NCBI RefSeq assembly: GCF_017565705.1
Contig: NZ_JAGDYL010000006.1
Coordinates: 171,288 to 235,287 of the forward strand
Direction of reading: 5' to 3'
DNA: 64,000 nt
Source: Leucobacter ruminantium
GTDB taxonomy: Bacteria; Actinomycetota; Actinomycetes; Actinomycetales; Microbacteriaceae
The notes under the pieces were generated by a model that saw nothing but the letters and a program-made list of their open reading frames with translations, had not been told where the DNA came from and made no database searches. The first letter of the stretch is position 1; every line of letters begins with the position of its first letter. This document shows, one piece after another, positions 10,515-19,036 of this stretch. The position numbers and the translations under genes are program-made.

Positions 10515-11420
10515 CTACCGCGCCGGGCCCGCCTCGCGGATGGTGTCGATGATGCCCGAGAAGTCTCGGTCGGATCCCTCGCCCGCCGCGTAGGCCGCGT
10601 AGATCTCTCGGGCGAGCAGGCCGAGCTTCGCGTCGACGCCCGTCGAGGCGATCGCCTGTTCGGCGAGGCCGAGATCCTTCGCCATGAGCGGGCCCGCGAA
10701 CCCCGGCCGGTAGTCGTTGTTCGCCGGGCTGCTCGGCACCGGGCCCGGTACGGGGCAGTTCGTGCTCAGCGCCCAGCACTGCGCCGACGCGTTGTTCATC
10801 ACGTCGAAGAGCACGCCGTGCTCGAGGCCCAGACGCTCGCCGAGCACGAAGGCCTCGGCCACGGCGATCTGGGTGATGCCGAGCACCATGTTGTTGCACG
10901 CCTTCGCCGCCTGTCCGAGGCCGTGACCGCCGCAGTGCACGATGCGGCGGCCCATCGCCTCGAGCAGCGGGAGGGCCGCCGAGAAGTCGTCGGCCTCGCC
11001 GCCGACCATGAATGCGAGCGTCGCGTTCTCGGCCCCGACGACTCCGCCCGAGACGGGCGCGTCGAGCGCGCGGTGGCCCGCCGCCGCAGCGAGTTCCGCC
11101 GCCCGACGCGCCTCGTCGACGGCGATCGTGGAGCAGTCGAGGAACAGCGTGCCGGGCCGCGCGGCTGCGAGCAGTCCGTCACCCGAGTCGCCGGAGTACG
11201 CGGCGATCAAGTGCCGCCCGGCGGGCAGCATCGTGAGCACGACGTCGGCCTCGCGCGCGGCCGCGGACGCCGAAGGCGCGACGCGGATCCCTGACGCCCC
11301 GGCCGCCTCGCGGGCCGCCGGGGCCAGGTCGAAGGCGGTGACGTCGAAGCCGGCTCTCGTCAGATTCACCGCCATGGGGCCGCCCATATGCCCGAGTCCG
11401 ATGAATGCGATGGTGGTCAT
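10515..11420 (-). CDS. mmsB: 3-hydroxyisobutyrate dehydrogenase
   Basis: 301 aa. N-terminal Rossmann fold with IAFIGLGHMGGPMAVNL, the substrate signature LDAPVSGGVVGAENATLAFM and the catalytic lysine segment GQAAKACNNMVLGI are those of the HIBADH branch of beta-hydroxyacid dehydrogenases. The enzyme oxidises 3-hydroxyisobutyrate to methylmalonate semialdehyde with NAD in valine breakdown. The PGPVPSSPANNDYRPGF stretch is typical of this branch. Start overlaps the upstream hydrolase stop by ATGA, showing translational coupling; the next enzyme in the pathway (MmsA) is in the same block. Confidence 0.95.
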   Translation of the reverse strand: MTTIAFIGLGHMGGPMAVNLTRAGFDVTAFDLAPAAREAAGASGIRVAPSASAAAREADVVLTMLPAGRHLIAAYSGDSGDGLLAAARPGTLFLDCSTIAVDEARRAAELAAAAGHRALDAPVSGGVVGAENATLAFMVGGEADDFSAALPLLEAMGRRIVHCGGHGLGQAAKACNNMVLGITQIAVAEAFVLGERLGLEHGVLFDVMNNASAQCWALSTNCPVPGPVPSSPANNDYRPGFAGPLMAKDLGLAEQAIASTGVDAKLGLLAREIYAAYAAGEGSDRDFSGIIDTIREAGPAR

Positions 11421-12478
11421 GATGTCTTCTCTCCTTCGACGAAGTACGCGCCGATGATCTCCGGCGTCACATCGGTGTGCACGGCCGGGATCCAGCGCGG
11501 GTTACGATCCCTTTCGATGAGCTGAGCCCTGATGCCCTCGGCGAAGTCGTGGGTTCGAAGGGCGTGCATCGAGACCCGGAACTCGGTGCGCAACGCGGCT
11601 TCGAGGTCGGGCAGGTCGCGGGCCCGGCGCAGCGATTCCAGCGTCACCGCGAGCGCCGTCGGCGACTTCTCGTCGATGATCGCGGCGAGCGCGTCCGCGC
11701 CGTCGTCGCCGAGGGCGCGCAGCGCGGCGAGGATCTCGGGCACGGTATCCGCGGCGAACGCCGCGTCGGTCCAGGTGCGCTCGTGTTCGAATCGGCCAGG
11801 AGGCGGATCCTGGGAGAAGCGCGCGATCGCGTCGTCGACGTCCTCGGTCTCCAGCGCGGCGAGCAACCCTTCGATACGATCGGCCGCGACGAAGACATCG
11901 GCGAGGCCCAGGAGGATGGCGTCGGCCGCACTCACGCTCTCGGCCGTCAGAGCGATACGCGTCCCGAGTTCGCCCGGCGCCCGCGAGAGCAGCCATGAGG
12001 CGCCGACGTCGGGAATGTAGCCGATCGTCACCTCGGGGAATCCGAGCCGGGACGTCTCGCTCACCACGCGGTGCGAGCCGTGCGCCGAGACGCCGATGCC
12101 TCCGCCGAGCACCAGGCCGCGCTGCAGCGCGACATAGGGCTTGGGGTATGAGGCGATCGCGGCGTTCATCGCGTACTCGTCCCTCCAGAAGGCCGCAGAG
12201 GCGGTCCCATCACCCTGCCTGGCGTCTTCGTAGAGCGAGACGACGCCGCCGCCGGCGCAGAGGCCGCGATCGCCGACGCCGTCCACGGCGACCGTGGCGA
12301 TCTCCGGGTCGTCACGCCAGGCATCGAGCGCGTTCGATATGAGTCCGACCATCTCGTGCGTCAGCGCGTTGATCGCCCCCGGACGGTTGAGAGTGATCAG
12401 CCCGAGTCGGCCGCGACGCTCCGTCAGCACAGGCGGGGCAGTCTCGGCGGGCGGGCGCAGAGGCTCCATCCCGCTCAT
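11417..12478 (-). CDS. 3-hydroxyisobutyryl-CoA hydrolase
   Basis: 353 aa, the length of HIBCH rather than of ordinary enoyl-CoA hydratases. Crotonase-fold motifs include RGRLGLITLNRPGAINALTH near residue 20, DGVGDRGLCAGGGVVSLYED, and SHRVVSETSRLGFPEVTIGY with the HIBCH-type glutamate. It releases free 3-hydroxyisobutyrate from its CoA ester, supplying the next gene's enzyme. The start is ATG 12476-12478, overlapping the acyl-CoA dehydrogenase stop (ATGA); the open frame continues upstream but only as a shadow of that gene. Confidence 0.92.
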   Translation of the reverse strand: MSGMEPLRPPAETAPPVLTERRGRLGLITLNRPGAINALTHEMVGLISNALDAWRDDPEIATVAVDGVGDRGLCAGGGVVSLYEDARQGDGTASAAFWRDEYAMNAAIASYPKPYVALQRGLVLGGGIGVSAHGSHRVVSETSRLGFPEVTIGYIPDVGASWLLSRAPGELGTRIALTAESVSAADAILLGLADVFVAADRIEGLLAALETEDVDDAIARFSQDPPPGRFEHERTWTDAAFAADTVPEILAALRALGDDGADALAAIIDEKSPTALAVTLESLRRARDLPDLEAALRTEFRVSMHALRTHDFAEGIRAQLIERDRNPRWIPAVHTDVTPEIIGAYFVEGEKTS

Positions 12479-13623
12479 CGCGGCACCCCGCTCAGCAGCG
12501 AGCGCCCGACGATGCTGCGCATGATCTCGTTCGTGCCCTCGAGAATCTGGTGCACGCGCAGATCCCTCACCACCCGCTCGATACCGTATTCGTGCAGGTA
12601 GCCGTAGCCTCCGTGCAGTTGCAGCGCCCGGTTCGCGACTTCGAAGGCCGCGTCGGTCGCGAAGCGCTTGGCGAGCGCGCACGCCGCCGCGACGTCCGCG
12701 GCACCCTCGTCCATCTTCCTCGCCGCACGCTGCAGCAGCGCTCGCGCCGCCTGCAGCTCCGTCTCCATGTCGGCGAGCGCGAAGACGACGGTCTGGTTCG
12801 CCGAGAGCGGCGCGCCGAACGCGTGCCGCTCCTGCACATACGCCAGCGCCTTCTCGAGCGCCCACTGCGCGCCGCCGAGCGAGCAGGCCCCCATGTTGAC
12901 GCGTCCGCCGTTGAGGCCCTTCATCGCGATGCGGAACCCGTCGCCCTCCTCGGCCAGGCGGTTCGCGACGGGCACCCGCACGTCCTCGAATACCACCTGC
13001 CGTGTGGGTTGGGCGTTCCAGCCCATCTTCCTCTCGTCGGGTCCGAAGCTCAGCCCAGGGGCGTCGCCCGGAACGACGAGGGCGCTGATGCCCCTCGAAC
13101 CGGGCTCACCTGTTCGCGCCATCACGATGTAGACGGACGATGCGCCGGCCCCCGAGATGAACTGCTTCGTGCCGTTGACGACGTATTCATCTCCCTCGCG
13201 GCGAGCGCTCGTCGTGATCGCGGCCGCGTCCGAGCCCGCACCGGGCTCGGTGAGGCAGTAGCTGCCGAGATCCCTCATCGAGGTGAGGCCGGGAAGCCAT
13301 CTCTCGCGCTGCTCGGCGTTGCCGAAGGTGTCGACCATCCACGCCGTCATGTTGTGGATCGAGATGTAGGCGGCGACCGCGGTGTCGCCCTTGGCCAGCT
13401 CCTCGAAGATCGCGACCGCATCCTCCCTGGACAGCCCCGATCCGTACTCCTCACCGACGTAGATGCCGCCGAGCCCCATCTCCCCCGCCGCACGCAGCGT
13501 CTCGACGGGGAATGTCTTCTCGGCGTCCCGCTCGCCCGCGAACGGGGCCAGCTCGGCATCCGAGAACTCCCGGACCGCCTCGACCAGCGCCTGTCGTTCC
13601 TCCGCTGTTTCGATCATGATCAT
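12475..13623 (-). CDS. Acyl-CoA dehydrogenase (isobutyryl-/short-branched-chain type)
   Basis: 382 aa. FAD-binding and catalytic signatures are complete: SYCLTEPGAGSDAAAITTSA, KQFISGAGASSVYIVMA, and near the C-terminus LQLHGGYGYLHEYGIERVVRDLRVHQILEGTNEIMRSI split over two motifs. The AYISIHNM and GRVNMGACSLGGAQ segments resemble isobutyryl-CoA dehydrogenase (ACAD8) sequences. It would desaturate isobutyryl-CoA to methacrylyl-CoA and pass electrons to ETF encoded in the same block. ATG overlaps the mmsA stop (TGATG); a second ATG two codons later is possible. Confidence 0.93.
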   Translation of the reverse strand: MIMIETAEERQALVEAVREFSDAELAPFAGERDAEKTFPVETLRAAGEMGLGGIYVGEEYGSGLSREDAVAIFEELAKGDTAVAAYISIHNMTAWMVDTFGNAEQRERWLPGLTSMRDLGSYCLTEPGAGSDAAAITTSARREGDEYVVNGTKQFISGAGASSVYIVMARTGEPGSRGISALVVPGDAPGLSFGPDERKMGWNAQPTRQVVFEDVRVPVANRLAEEGDGFRIAMKGLNGGRVNMGACSLGGAQWALEKALAYVQERHAFGAPLSANQTVVFALADMETELQAARALLQRAARKMDEGAADVAAACALAKRFATDAAFEVANRALQLHGGYGYLHEYGIERVVRDLRVHQILEGTNEIMRSIVGRSLLSGVPR

Positions 13624-15161
13624 CACTGCATCGTCGGGATGACGAAGCTGGCTCCTTCCTTGATTCCCGAGGGCCAGCGGCTCGTGACGGTCTTCGTCTT
13701 CGTGTAGAAGCGGAACGCATCCGGCCCGTGCTGGTTGAGGTCGCCGAAGCCCGATCGTTTCCAACCGCCGAATGTGTGATAGGCGATCGGCACGGGGATC
13801 GGCACGTTCACGCCGACCATGCCGACGTTCACCCGCGCGGTGAAGTCGCGCGCGGTGTCGCCGTCGCGGGTGAAGATCGCGACGCCGTTGCCGTACTCGT
13901 GGTCGGTTGCGAGGGCGAGGGCCTGCTCGTAGTCATCGGCGCGGGTGATGATCAGCACCGGTCCGAAGATCTCCTCGCGGTAGATCGTCATGTCGGATGC
14001 GACCCGGTCGAAGAGGGTCGGGCCGAGGTAGTAGCCGCCCTCGTGGCCCTCGACCGAGTACCCGCGTCCGTCGGCGAGCAACTCCGCCCCCTCTTCGACG
14101 CCGAGGCCGATATAGTGCTCGACTCGCGCCTTCGCTTCGGCTGAGACGAGCGGGCCGTAGTCGGCGCTCTCGTCGAGCGCCGGTGCCACCCTCAGCTGTC
14201 CCACCCGCTCGGTCAGTTTTGCAGCGAGGCGGTCCGCGGTCTCCTCTCCCACGGGCACCGCCACCGAGATGGCCATGCACCGCTCACCCGCTGAACCGTA
14301 TCCCGCACCGATGAGCGCGTCAGCGACCTGATCGAGATCCGCGTCGGGCATGACGATCATATGGTTCTTCGCCCCGCCGAAGCACTGGGCGCGCTTGCCG
14401 TTGGCAGCCGCCGTCTCGTAGATGTACTGCGCGATGGGCGTAGAACCGACGAAGCCGACCGCCTGCACCCGATCGTCGCGCAGGATGGCGTCGACGGCCT
14501 CCTTGTCGCCGTTGACGACGTTGAAAACCCCCTCCGGAAGCCCCGCTTCGACGAAGAGTTCGGCGATGCGCAGCGGCACGGAGGGATCGCGCTCCGATGG
14601 CTTCAGGATGAAGGCGTTGCCTGCGGCGAGCGCCGGGCCGCACTTCCAGAGCGGGATCATCGCCGGGAAGTTGAAGGGAGTGATACCGGCCACGACGCCG
14701 AGCGGCTGCCGCATCGAGTAGACGTCGATGCCGGTTCCGGCCCCCGTCGAGTACTCGCCCTTCAGGAGATGCGGTCCGCCCGCCGCGAATTCGATGACCT
14801 CGACGCCGCGCTGTATGTCGCCGATGGCGTCGGCCACGGTCTTGCCGTGCTCGCTCGACAGCAGACGCGCGAGTTCGGGGGTCTCTCGCGCGATCAGATC
14901 GAGGAACTTCAGCAGCACGCGGGCACGGCGCTGCGGGTTCGTCGCCGCCCACTCCAGTTGCGCTTCCTGCGCGTTCGCGATCGCGGCCTGCACCTCGGCG
15001 GCGCTGGCGAGCGGCACACGCGACTGGATGCGCCCCGTGCTGGGGTCGTAGATGTCTCCGAAGCGCCCGGAGGTGCCGGCGACGCGCTCGCCACCGACGA
15101 AATGGGTGAGGGTTCTGATCTCGCCCACCGCCTGCGGCGCCTGTTCGGTTCCGTTGGTCAT
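13623..15161 (-). CDS. mmsA: Methylmalonate-semialdehyde dehydrogenase (CoA-acylating)
   Basis: 512 aa. Aldehyde dehydrogenase fold with GITPFNFPAMIPLWKCGPAL, the NAD-site GFVGSTPIAQYIYETAAANG, catalytic cysteine in GYGSAGERCMAISVAV and EEIFGPVLIITRADDYEQAL. The PFNFPAMIPLW and CMAIS patterns are diagnostic for MmsA, which forms propionyl-CoA from methylmalonate semialdehyde in valine degradation. Start ATG 15159-15161 is chosen because AGGAAGGG lies just upstream; an ATG 12 codons earlier has no ribosome site. An AT-rich stretch before it may be an internal promoter. Confidence 0.96.
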   Translation of the reverse strand: MTNGTEQAPQAVGEIRTLTHFVGGERVAGTSGRFGDIYDPSTGRIQSRVPLASAAEVQAAIANAQEAQLEWAATNPQRRARVLLKFLDLIARETPELARLLSSEHGKTVADAIGDIQRGVEVIEFAAGGPHLLKGEYSTGAGTGIDVYSMRQPLGVVAGITPFNFPAMIPLWKCGPALAAGNAFILKPSERDPSVPLRIAELFVEAGLPEGVFNVVNGDKEAVDAILRDDRVQAVGFVGSTPIAQYIYETAAANGKRAQCFGGAKNHMIVMPDADLDQVADALIGAGYGSAGERCMAISVAVPVGEETADRLAAKLTERVGQLRVAPALDESADYGPLVSAEAKARVEHYIGLGVEEGAELLADGRGYSVEGHEGGYYLGPTLFDRVASDMTIYREEIFGPVLIITRADDYEQALALATDHEYGNGVAIFTRDGDTARDFTARVNVGMVGVNVPIPVPIAYHTFGGWKRSGFGDLNQHGPDAFRFYTKTKTVTSRWPSGIKEGASFVIPTMQ

Positions 15162-15189
15162 CTGAGGCCCTTCCTCGACAGCTCGGTCG

Positions 15190-15266
15190 CCGCTCATATT
15201 TTTGCGTCCAAGTATTTATTATGATGTCAAACTATATCTGCACTCCTCCGATTCGCCAAGCGAATC
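15190..15266. promoter_or_regulatory. AT-rich regulatory stretch between SDR gene and mmsA
   Basis: About 45 bases that are unusually AT-rich for the window. On the minus strand they contain TTGACA and several TATA-like hexamers, but no well-spaced pair. Next to them is a perfect inverted repeat, GATTCGC-CAA-GCGAATC (15250-15266). Likely an internal promoter with a repressor site, or a terminator of the SDR gene; not resolved. Confidence 0.4.
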
Positions 15267-15288
15267 CCCCTCGTCTCGCCGACGCGCC

Positions 15289-16050
15289 TCAGCGGGGTCC
15301 CATGCGGATCGCGCCATCCAGCCGGATCGTCTCGCCGTTGAGGTAGCCGTTGCGGACGATCTCGGCGACCAGTCCCGCGTACTCCTCAGGTCGGCCGAGC
15401 CTCTGCGGATACGGCACCTGCTGCGCCAGCGAGACACGGGCAGCCTCGGGCAGCCCCTGCGCAATGGGCGTCTCCATCACACCCGGTGCGATGGTGCAGA
15501 CCCGGATAGCGTGACGCGCGAGTTCCCGCGCGATCGGCAGCGTCATGGCGTGCACGCCGCCCTTGGACGCCGAGTAGGCCGCCTGGCCGATCTGCCCGTC
15601 GAACGCGGCGACGCTCGCGGTGTTCACGATCACCCCCCGGTCGCCTCCCTCGGCGGGATCGGTTCGCGCCATCTCGGCGGCGGCAAGAGCGGTCACCCGG
15701 TAGGTGCCGAGCAGGTTCACGCCCACCACGCTGTCGAATGCCGTGAGGGGAGAGGGATCGCCCGAGCGCTGCAGCACCTTCGCCGGGGGCGCGATGCCCG
15801 CGCAGTTCACGACGACGCGGAGAGGACCCGTGGCGGCGGCCTGCGCGATCGCCGCGGCGACCTCCTCGGAGTCGGTGACATCGGCCGCTGCGAAGCCGCC
15901 TCCGATCTCGGCTGCGTGTTCGACGCCGGGAGACGAGGGGAGATCGACGATCGTCACCCGCGCCCCGAGTTCGGCGAGAAGCCGCGCCGTCGCGAGCCCG
16001 AGACCGCTGGCCCCGCCGGTCACGATTGCGCTCGCATCGATGATATCCAT
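15289..16050 (-). CDS. Short-chain dehydrogenase, 3-hydroxy-2-methylbutyryl-CoA dehydrogenase (HSD10) type
   Basis: 253 aa. SDR features: [15 protein letters not shown] cofactor loop near residue 12, [10 protein letters not shown], and the catalytic AAYSASKGG. The C-terminal wording [16 protein letters not shown] and [17 protein letters not shown] closely follows the human HSD10 (type II 3-hydroxyacyl-CoA dehydrogenase) family, whose natural step is isoleucine breakdown. AAGGAGGAG precedes the chosen ATG; longer upstream frames lack a ribosome site. First gene of the minus-strand catabolic block. Confidence 0.9.
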   Translation of the reverse strand: MDIIDASAIVTGGASGLGLATARLLAELGARVTIVDLPSSPGVEHAAEIGGGFAAADVTDSEEVAAAIAQAAATGPLRVVVNCAGIAPPAKVLQRSGDPSPLTAFDSVVGVNLLGTYRVTALAAAEMARTDPAEGGDRGVIVNTASVAAFDGQIGQAAYSASKGGVHAMTLPIARELARHAIRVCTIAPGVMETPIAQGLPEAARVSLAQQVPYPQRLGRPEEYAGLVAEIVRNGYLNGETIRLDGAIRMGPR

Positions 16051-16236
16051 GGCTCCTCCTTGCGCCGACGACCGGCATTCTCGCGATGCGGGCCGAGCCG
16101 CGCCTGCGAGTGCCGACCTGATACGGTGTCCGTCAAGCCTCGCACAGTGTTCGCCGTGGAGCCGCCCTCGCCGCAGCACCGGCTGCGCACCATGGCCGGC
16201 GACCGGCGCCGCGAAAGCGATGGACCCGCGGAGGAG

Positions 16237-16252
16237 GCGAGTCTAGACTCGC
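16237..16252 (+). promoter_or_regulatory. 16-bp palindrome with embedded -10 hexamer
   Basis: The perfect palindrome GCGAGTCTAGACTCGC lies just before the DHFR-like gene. It contains TAGACT (16243-16248), a good actinobacterial -10, seven bases before the ATG. This points to a leaderless transcript whose promoter could be blocked by a dimeric repressor. Confidence 0.55.
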
Positions 16253-16255
16253 GAT

Positions 16256-16813
16256 ATGGGGCTCCTGACATTCAGCATCAACGTCACACTGGACGGTTGC
16301 GTCGACCACCGGGAGGGTGTCGCCGACGAGACGACGCACGCCTACTTCACCCGGCTCATGGACGAGAGCGGAGCCATGCTCTGGGGTCGCACCACCTACG
16401 AGATGATGGAGAGCTACTGGCCGGCGGTCGCACGCGGCGAGGAGGACGCCCCGCCCGCGATCCGCGAGTGGGCGGTGAAGCTCGAGGACAAGCCGAAGTA
16501 CGTGGTGTCGTCGACGCGGAGCGACTTCCCCTGGACGGGCAGTCACCACCTCACGGGTGAGCTGCGCCCCGCGGTCGAGGAGCTCAAGAACGCGACGCCC
16601 GAGGGAGTGCTCGTCGGGAGCGTCACCCTCGCCGCCGAACTGGAGCGGCTCGGCCTGATCGATGAGTACAGATTCGTCGTGCAACCGGTGCTCGCGGGCC
16701 ACGGGCCCACCCTGTACCAGAGCGGCCTGCCCAGCAGCAGGCGCCTCGAACTGATCTCGGCCGCCCCGTTCGACAACGGCGCGGTCGCGATGCACTACCG
16801 CCGAGCCGACTGA
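16256..16813 (+). CDS. Dihydrofolate reductase family protein (RibD C-terminal type)
   Basis: 185 aa. The fold is recognisable from FSINVTLDGCVDH at the N-terminus, MLWGRTTYEMMESYWP, and the strand pattern GVLVGSVTLAAELERLGLIDEYRFVV with PVLAGHGPTLY. Such YyaP/YwjB-like proteins bind NADPH but are generally not the housekeeping DHFR; actual substrate unknown. Probably transcribed alone without a 5' leader. Converges on the ycaQ-like gene, with a hairpin between them. Confidence 0.85.
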   Translation: MGLLTFSINVTLDGCVDHREGVADETTHAYFTRLMDESGAMLWGRTTYEMMESYWPAVARGEEDAPPAIREWAVKLEDKPKYVVSSTRSDFPWTGSHHLTGELRPAVEELKNATPEGVLVGSVTLAAELERLGLIDEYRFVVQPVLAGHGPTLYQSGLPSSRRLELISAAPFDNGAVAMHYRRAD

Positions 16814-16881
16814 GACTGGCCGCGGGCAGGGGCGTCAATTTCGCGCGGCGGCTCCGGTCGCGCTCCTCGCCCCGCCGCTGT

Positions 16882-16919
16882 TCGTGCGAGCTGCGCACAC
16901 CCATGCTCAGCTCGCACGA
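16882..16919. terminator. Hairpin between convergent genes
   Basis: Inverted repeat with 12-bp arms (TCGTGCGAGCTG, 16882-16893; CAGCTCGCACGA, 16908-16919) and a 14-base loop, lying between the ends of the DHFR-like gene and the ycaQ-like gene. No U-tract, as is common in actinobacterial terminators. Confidence 0.55.
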
Positions 16920-16939
16920 GACCGCTCACACGAGCCCGC

Positions 16940-18154
16940 TCACGCCGCCGCGAACCGCGCCGGCAGCGACAGGTTGCCGACGCCGCTCACCCGCACCTCG
17001 CCGAGCCCCTGCCACGCCGCCGCCTCGGCGAGCAGCCGCTCGGCCGCCTCAGCGGTGCGCGCGGGAGCCCCCTCCTCGCGCCAGGCCGCCTGCACGAGCA
17101 GGGATCCCTCATCGCCCGCCCGCCTCGGCCGCTCGGCCTTGAGGTCGATGCGACCCGCCATGCGGCCGCCGACCATGAGCGGCAGGCAGTAGTAGCCGTA
17201 GCGGCGCTCCGCCTTGGGCGTGTAGATCTCGATGCGGTAGTGGAAGTCGAACACGCGCTCGGCCCTGGGGCGGAACCAGACGAGCGGGTCGAACGGCGTG
17301 AGCAGCGCGTCGGGCGCGAGCCGCGCGGGCACCCGCGCGTCGCGGTGCAGCCAGGCGGGTTCGGGGCGCCCGCCCGCGCCGGTCCAGCCGGCGACCCGCA
17401 CGGGCAGCAGCACGCCGGCCTCCTCGAGGTCGGCGACGGCGACCCGTGCGTCGGCCGCCTTCAAGCGGTGGTAGTCGGCGAGGTCGGCGTGGGTCGCGAC
17501 GCCGAGCGATCTGGCCGCCCGTTCGATGAGGGATCGCTGGGCCTCCGCGCGCGGCGCCGCTCCGAGGGCCAACGCGGGCAGCACCTGCTCGGCGAGCGCG
17601 TACCTGCGCTGGAACCCCTCGCGGCCCGCCGACACCACCTCGCCCTCCGCGAAGAGCAGCTCGACCGCCCGCTTGGTGTCGCTCCAATCCCACCAAGGCC
17701 CGCGGGAACCGCGCGGCCCGTCCTCCAGCTCGCGCACGAGCTGCGGGCCGCCCTCCGCCAGCCGATCCCTCACCCTCGCGATGGCATCGCGCATGCCCGC
17801 GAACCGTTCGTCGCGCAGGTGACGTTCGCGGTACTCCTGCATGCGCCACGCGAAGAGGGGGCGATCGGCGACCGGGATGAACGCGGCCTCGTGCGCCCAG
17901 TACTCCGTGAACTCGCCGCTGCGCCACAGGAGCCGGTCGAGCGCCTCGCGGTCGTAGCCGCCGTGCCGCGAGAACACGGGCAGGTAGTGGCTGCGCGCGA
18001 ACACGTTCACCGAGTCGATCTGCAGCACGTGCAATCGTTCGAGGGCGGGGTCGAAGGGCCTGCGCTTCCTGAGGCGGGGCGCGTTCGCGAAGCCCTGCGC
18101 GGCGAGCGCGATGCGCCTGGCCTCCGCGGCACTCAGGGTGTCTCGAGGGATCAT
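16940..18154 (-). CDS. Winged-helix DNA glycosylase, YcaQ/HTH_42 family
   Basis: 404 aa, the family's normal length. The catalytic-type Q-x-D motif is seen in HVLQIDSVNVFARSHYLPVF near residue 48. Other conserved blocks are YWAHEAAFIP, WWDWSDTKRAVELLFAEGEV and TPFDPLVWFRPRAERVFDF with YGYYCLPLMVGGRMAGR near the C-terminus. E. coli YcaQ unhooks DNA interstrand crosslinks, and Streptomyces relatives protect producers of alkylating agents. The start overlaps the stop of the upstream XRE regulator (ATGA), so the two are translationally coupled, and regulation by that protein is likely. Confidence 0.88.
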   Translation of the reverse strand: MIPRDTLSAAEARRIALAAQGFANAPRLRKRRPFDPALERLHVLQIDSVNVFARSHYLPVFSRHGGYDREALDRLLWRSGEFTEYWAHEAAFIPVADRPLFAWRMQEYRERHLRDERFAGMRDAIARVRDRLAEGGPQLVRELEDGPRGSRGPWWDWSDTKRAVELLFAEGEVVSAGREGFQRRYALAEQVLPALALGAAPRAEAQRSLIERAARSLGVATHADLADYHRLKAADARVAVADLEEAGVLLPVRVAGWTGAGGRPEPAWLHRDARVPARLAPDALLTPFDPLVWFRPRAERVFDFHYRIEIYTPKAERRYGYYCLPLMVGGRMAGRIDLKAERPRRAGDEGSLLVQAAWREEGAPARTAEAAERLLAEAAAWQGLGEVRVSGVGNLSLPARFAAA

Positions 18155-18963
18155 GGCTCCACGCTAGCGTCGGCCTCCGACACCGGCACGTACATCACGA
18201 CGTGGAGGTCGGAGGCGTCGGAGGGCACCAGCCGGTGATGCTCGTAGACCCGCCGCCCCGCCTCGGGGTGGACGAAGACGCGTCGGCGCGAGGCGAAGCG
18301 GCCGACCGCGTGCTCCGCCCACTGCGCGCGGAATTCCGGGCTGCGCTCGAGCAGATCGCCGATCACCGCGCGGTGCCGCTCGGAGCTCAGCCGCACACCC
18401 GACTCCGCGCGGAACTCCGCGAGGAAGCTGCGGCTGTCGCGCTCCCAGTCCGGCAGCATCTCGCGCAGCCTCGGATCCGTGTAGACGAGCCGCAGCAGGT
18501 TGCGCTCCTCCTGCGGGATGGTGGCGATCGGCCCGTAGAGCCACTCGTAGCCGCGGTTCCAGCCCACGATCGCCCAGTCGGTCGCGACGATGAAAGCGGG
18601 GAACGGGAGCGCCTCCACGAGCCGGAGCAGGTGCTCGGGGGCGCGCTCGGGGCCGGGCGACACAGTCTCGCGGCCCGGCTGGGTCAGCGCGAAGACGTAC
18701 TCGGTCTCGGCGTCGGTGAGCTGCAGCACCCGCGCAACGGCCGTGAGCACCTGCTGGGAGGCGTTGATCTCCCTGCCCTGCTCGAGCCAGGTGTACCAGC
18801 TCACGCTGATGCCGGCGAGAGTCGCCACCTCCTCGCGGCTCAGCCCGGCCTCGCTGCGCCGCTTGCCCGGCGGCAGGCCGAGCGCGGCGCGCGGCTGCGC
18901 GCGGCGCCGTGCCGCGAGGAACTCGCCGAGCTGCACGCGCCGTGGAGTGCGGGGCCTGATCAT
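18151..18963 (-). CDS. Helix-turn-helix regulator with MmyB-like ligand domain
   Basis: 270 aa. Residues 10-90 form an XRE-type HTH: LGEFLAARRR, SREEVATLAGISVSWYTWLE and QGREINASQQVLTAVARVL. The rest (AFIVATDWAIVGWNRGYEWLYG, PEFRAQWAEHAVG, the C-terminal HHRLVPSDASDLHVVMYVP) is the MmyB/PAS-like domain found in many actinobacterial regulators of oxidoreductase genes; reported relatives bind fatty acids. A -10-like TACAAT (minus strand, 18975-18970) is six bases from the ATG, so the mRNA is probably leaderless. Coupled to the ycaQ-like gene. Confidence 0.9.
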   Translation of the reverse strand: MIRPRTPRRVQLGEFLAARRRAQPRAALGLPPGKRRSEAGLSREEVATLAGISVSWYTWLEQGREINASQQVLTAVARVLQLTDAETEYVFALTQPGRETVSPGPERAPEHLLRLVEALPFPAFIVATDWAIVGWNRGYEWLYGPIATIPQEERNLLRLVYTDPRLREMLPDWERDSRSFLAEFRAESGVRLSSERHRAVIGDLLERSPEFRAQWAEHAVGRFASRRRVFVHPEAGRRVYEHHRLVPSDASDLHVVMYVPVSEADASVEP

Positions 18964-19036
18964 CAGATCATTGTACCCTCAGTACCAGTACCAGCACTCC
19001 CTTCCGCCGCCGGGACCCGCCTGACTGAATGGGAGC

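Noticed and set aside
15198..15240. TTGACA in the AT-rich stretch as a standard mmsA promoter.
   Set aside because: No -10 hexamer at a proper spacing could be found, so only a general regulatory stretch is reported.
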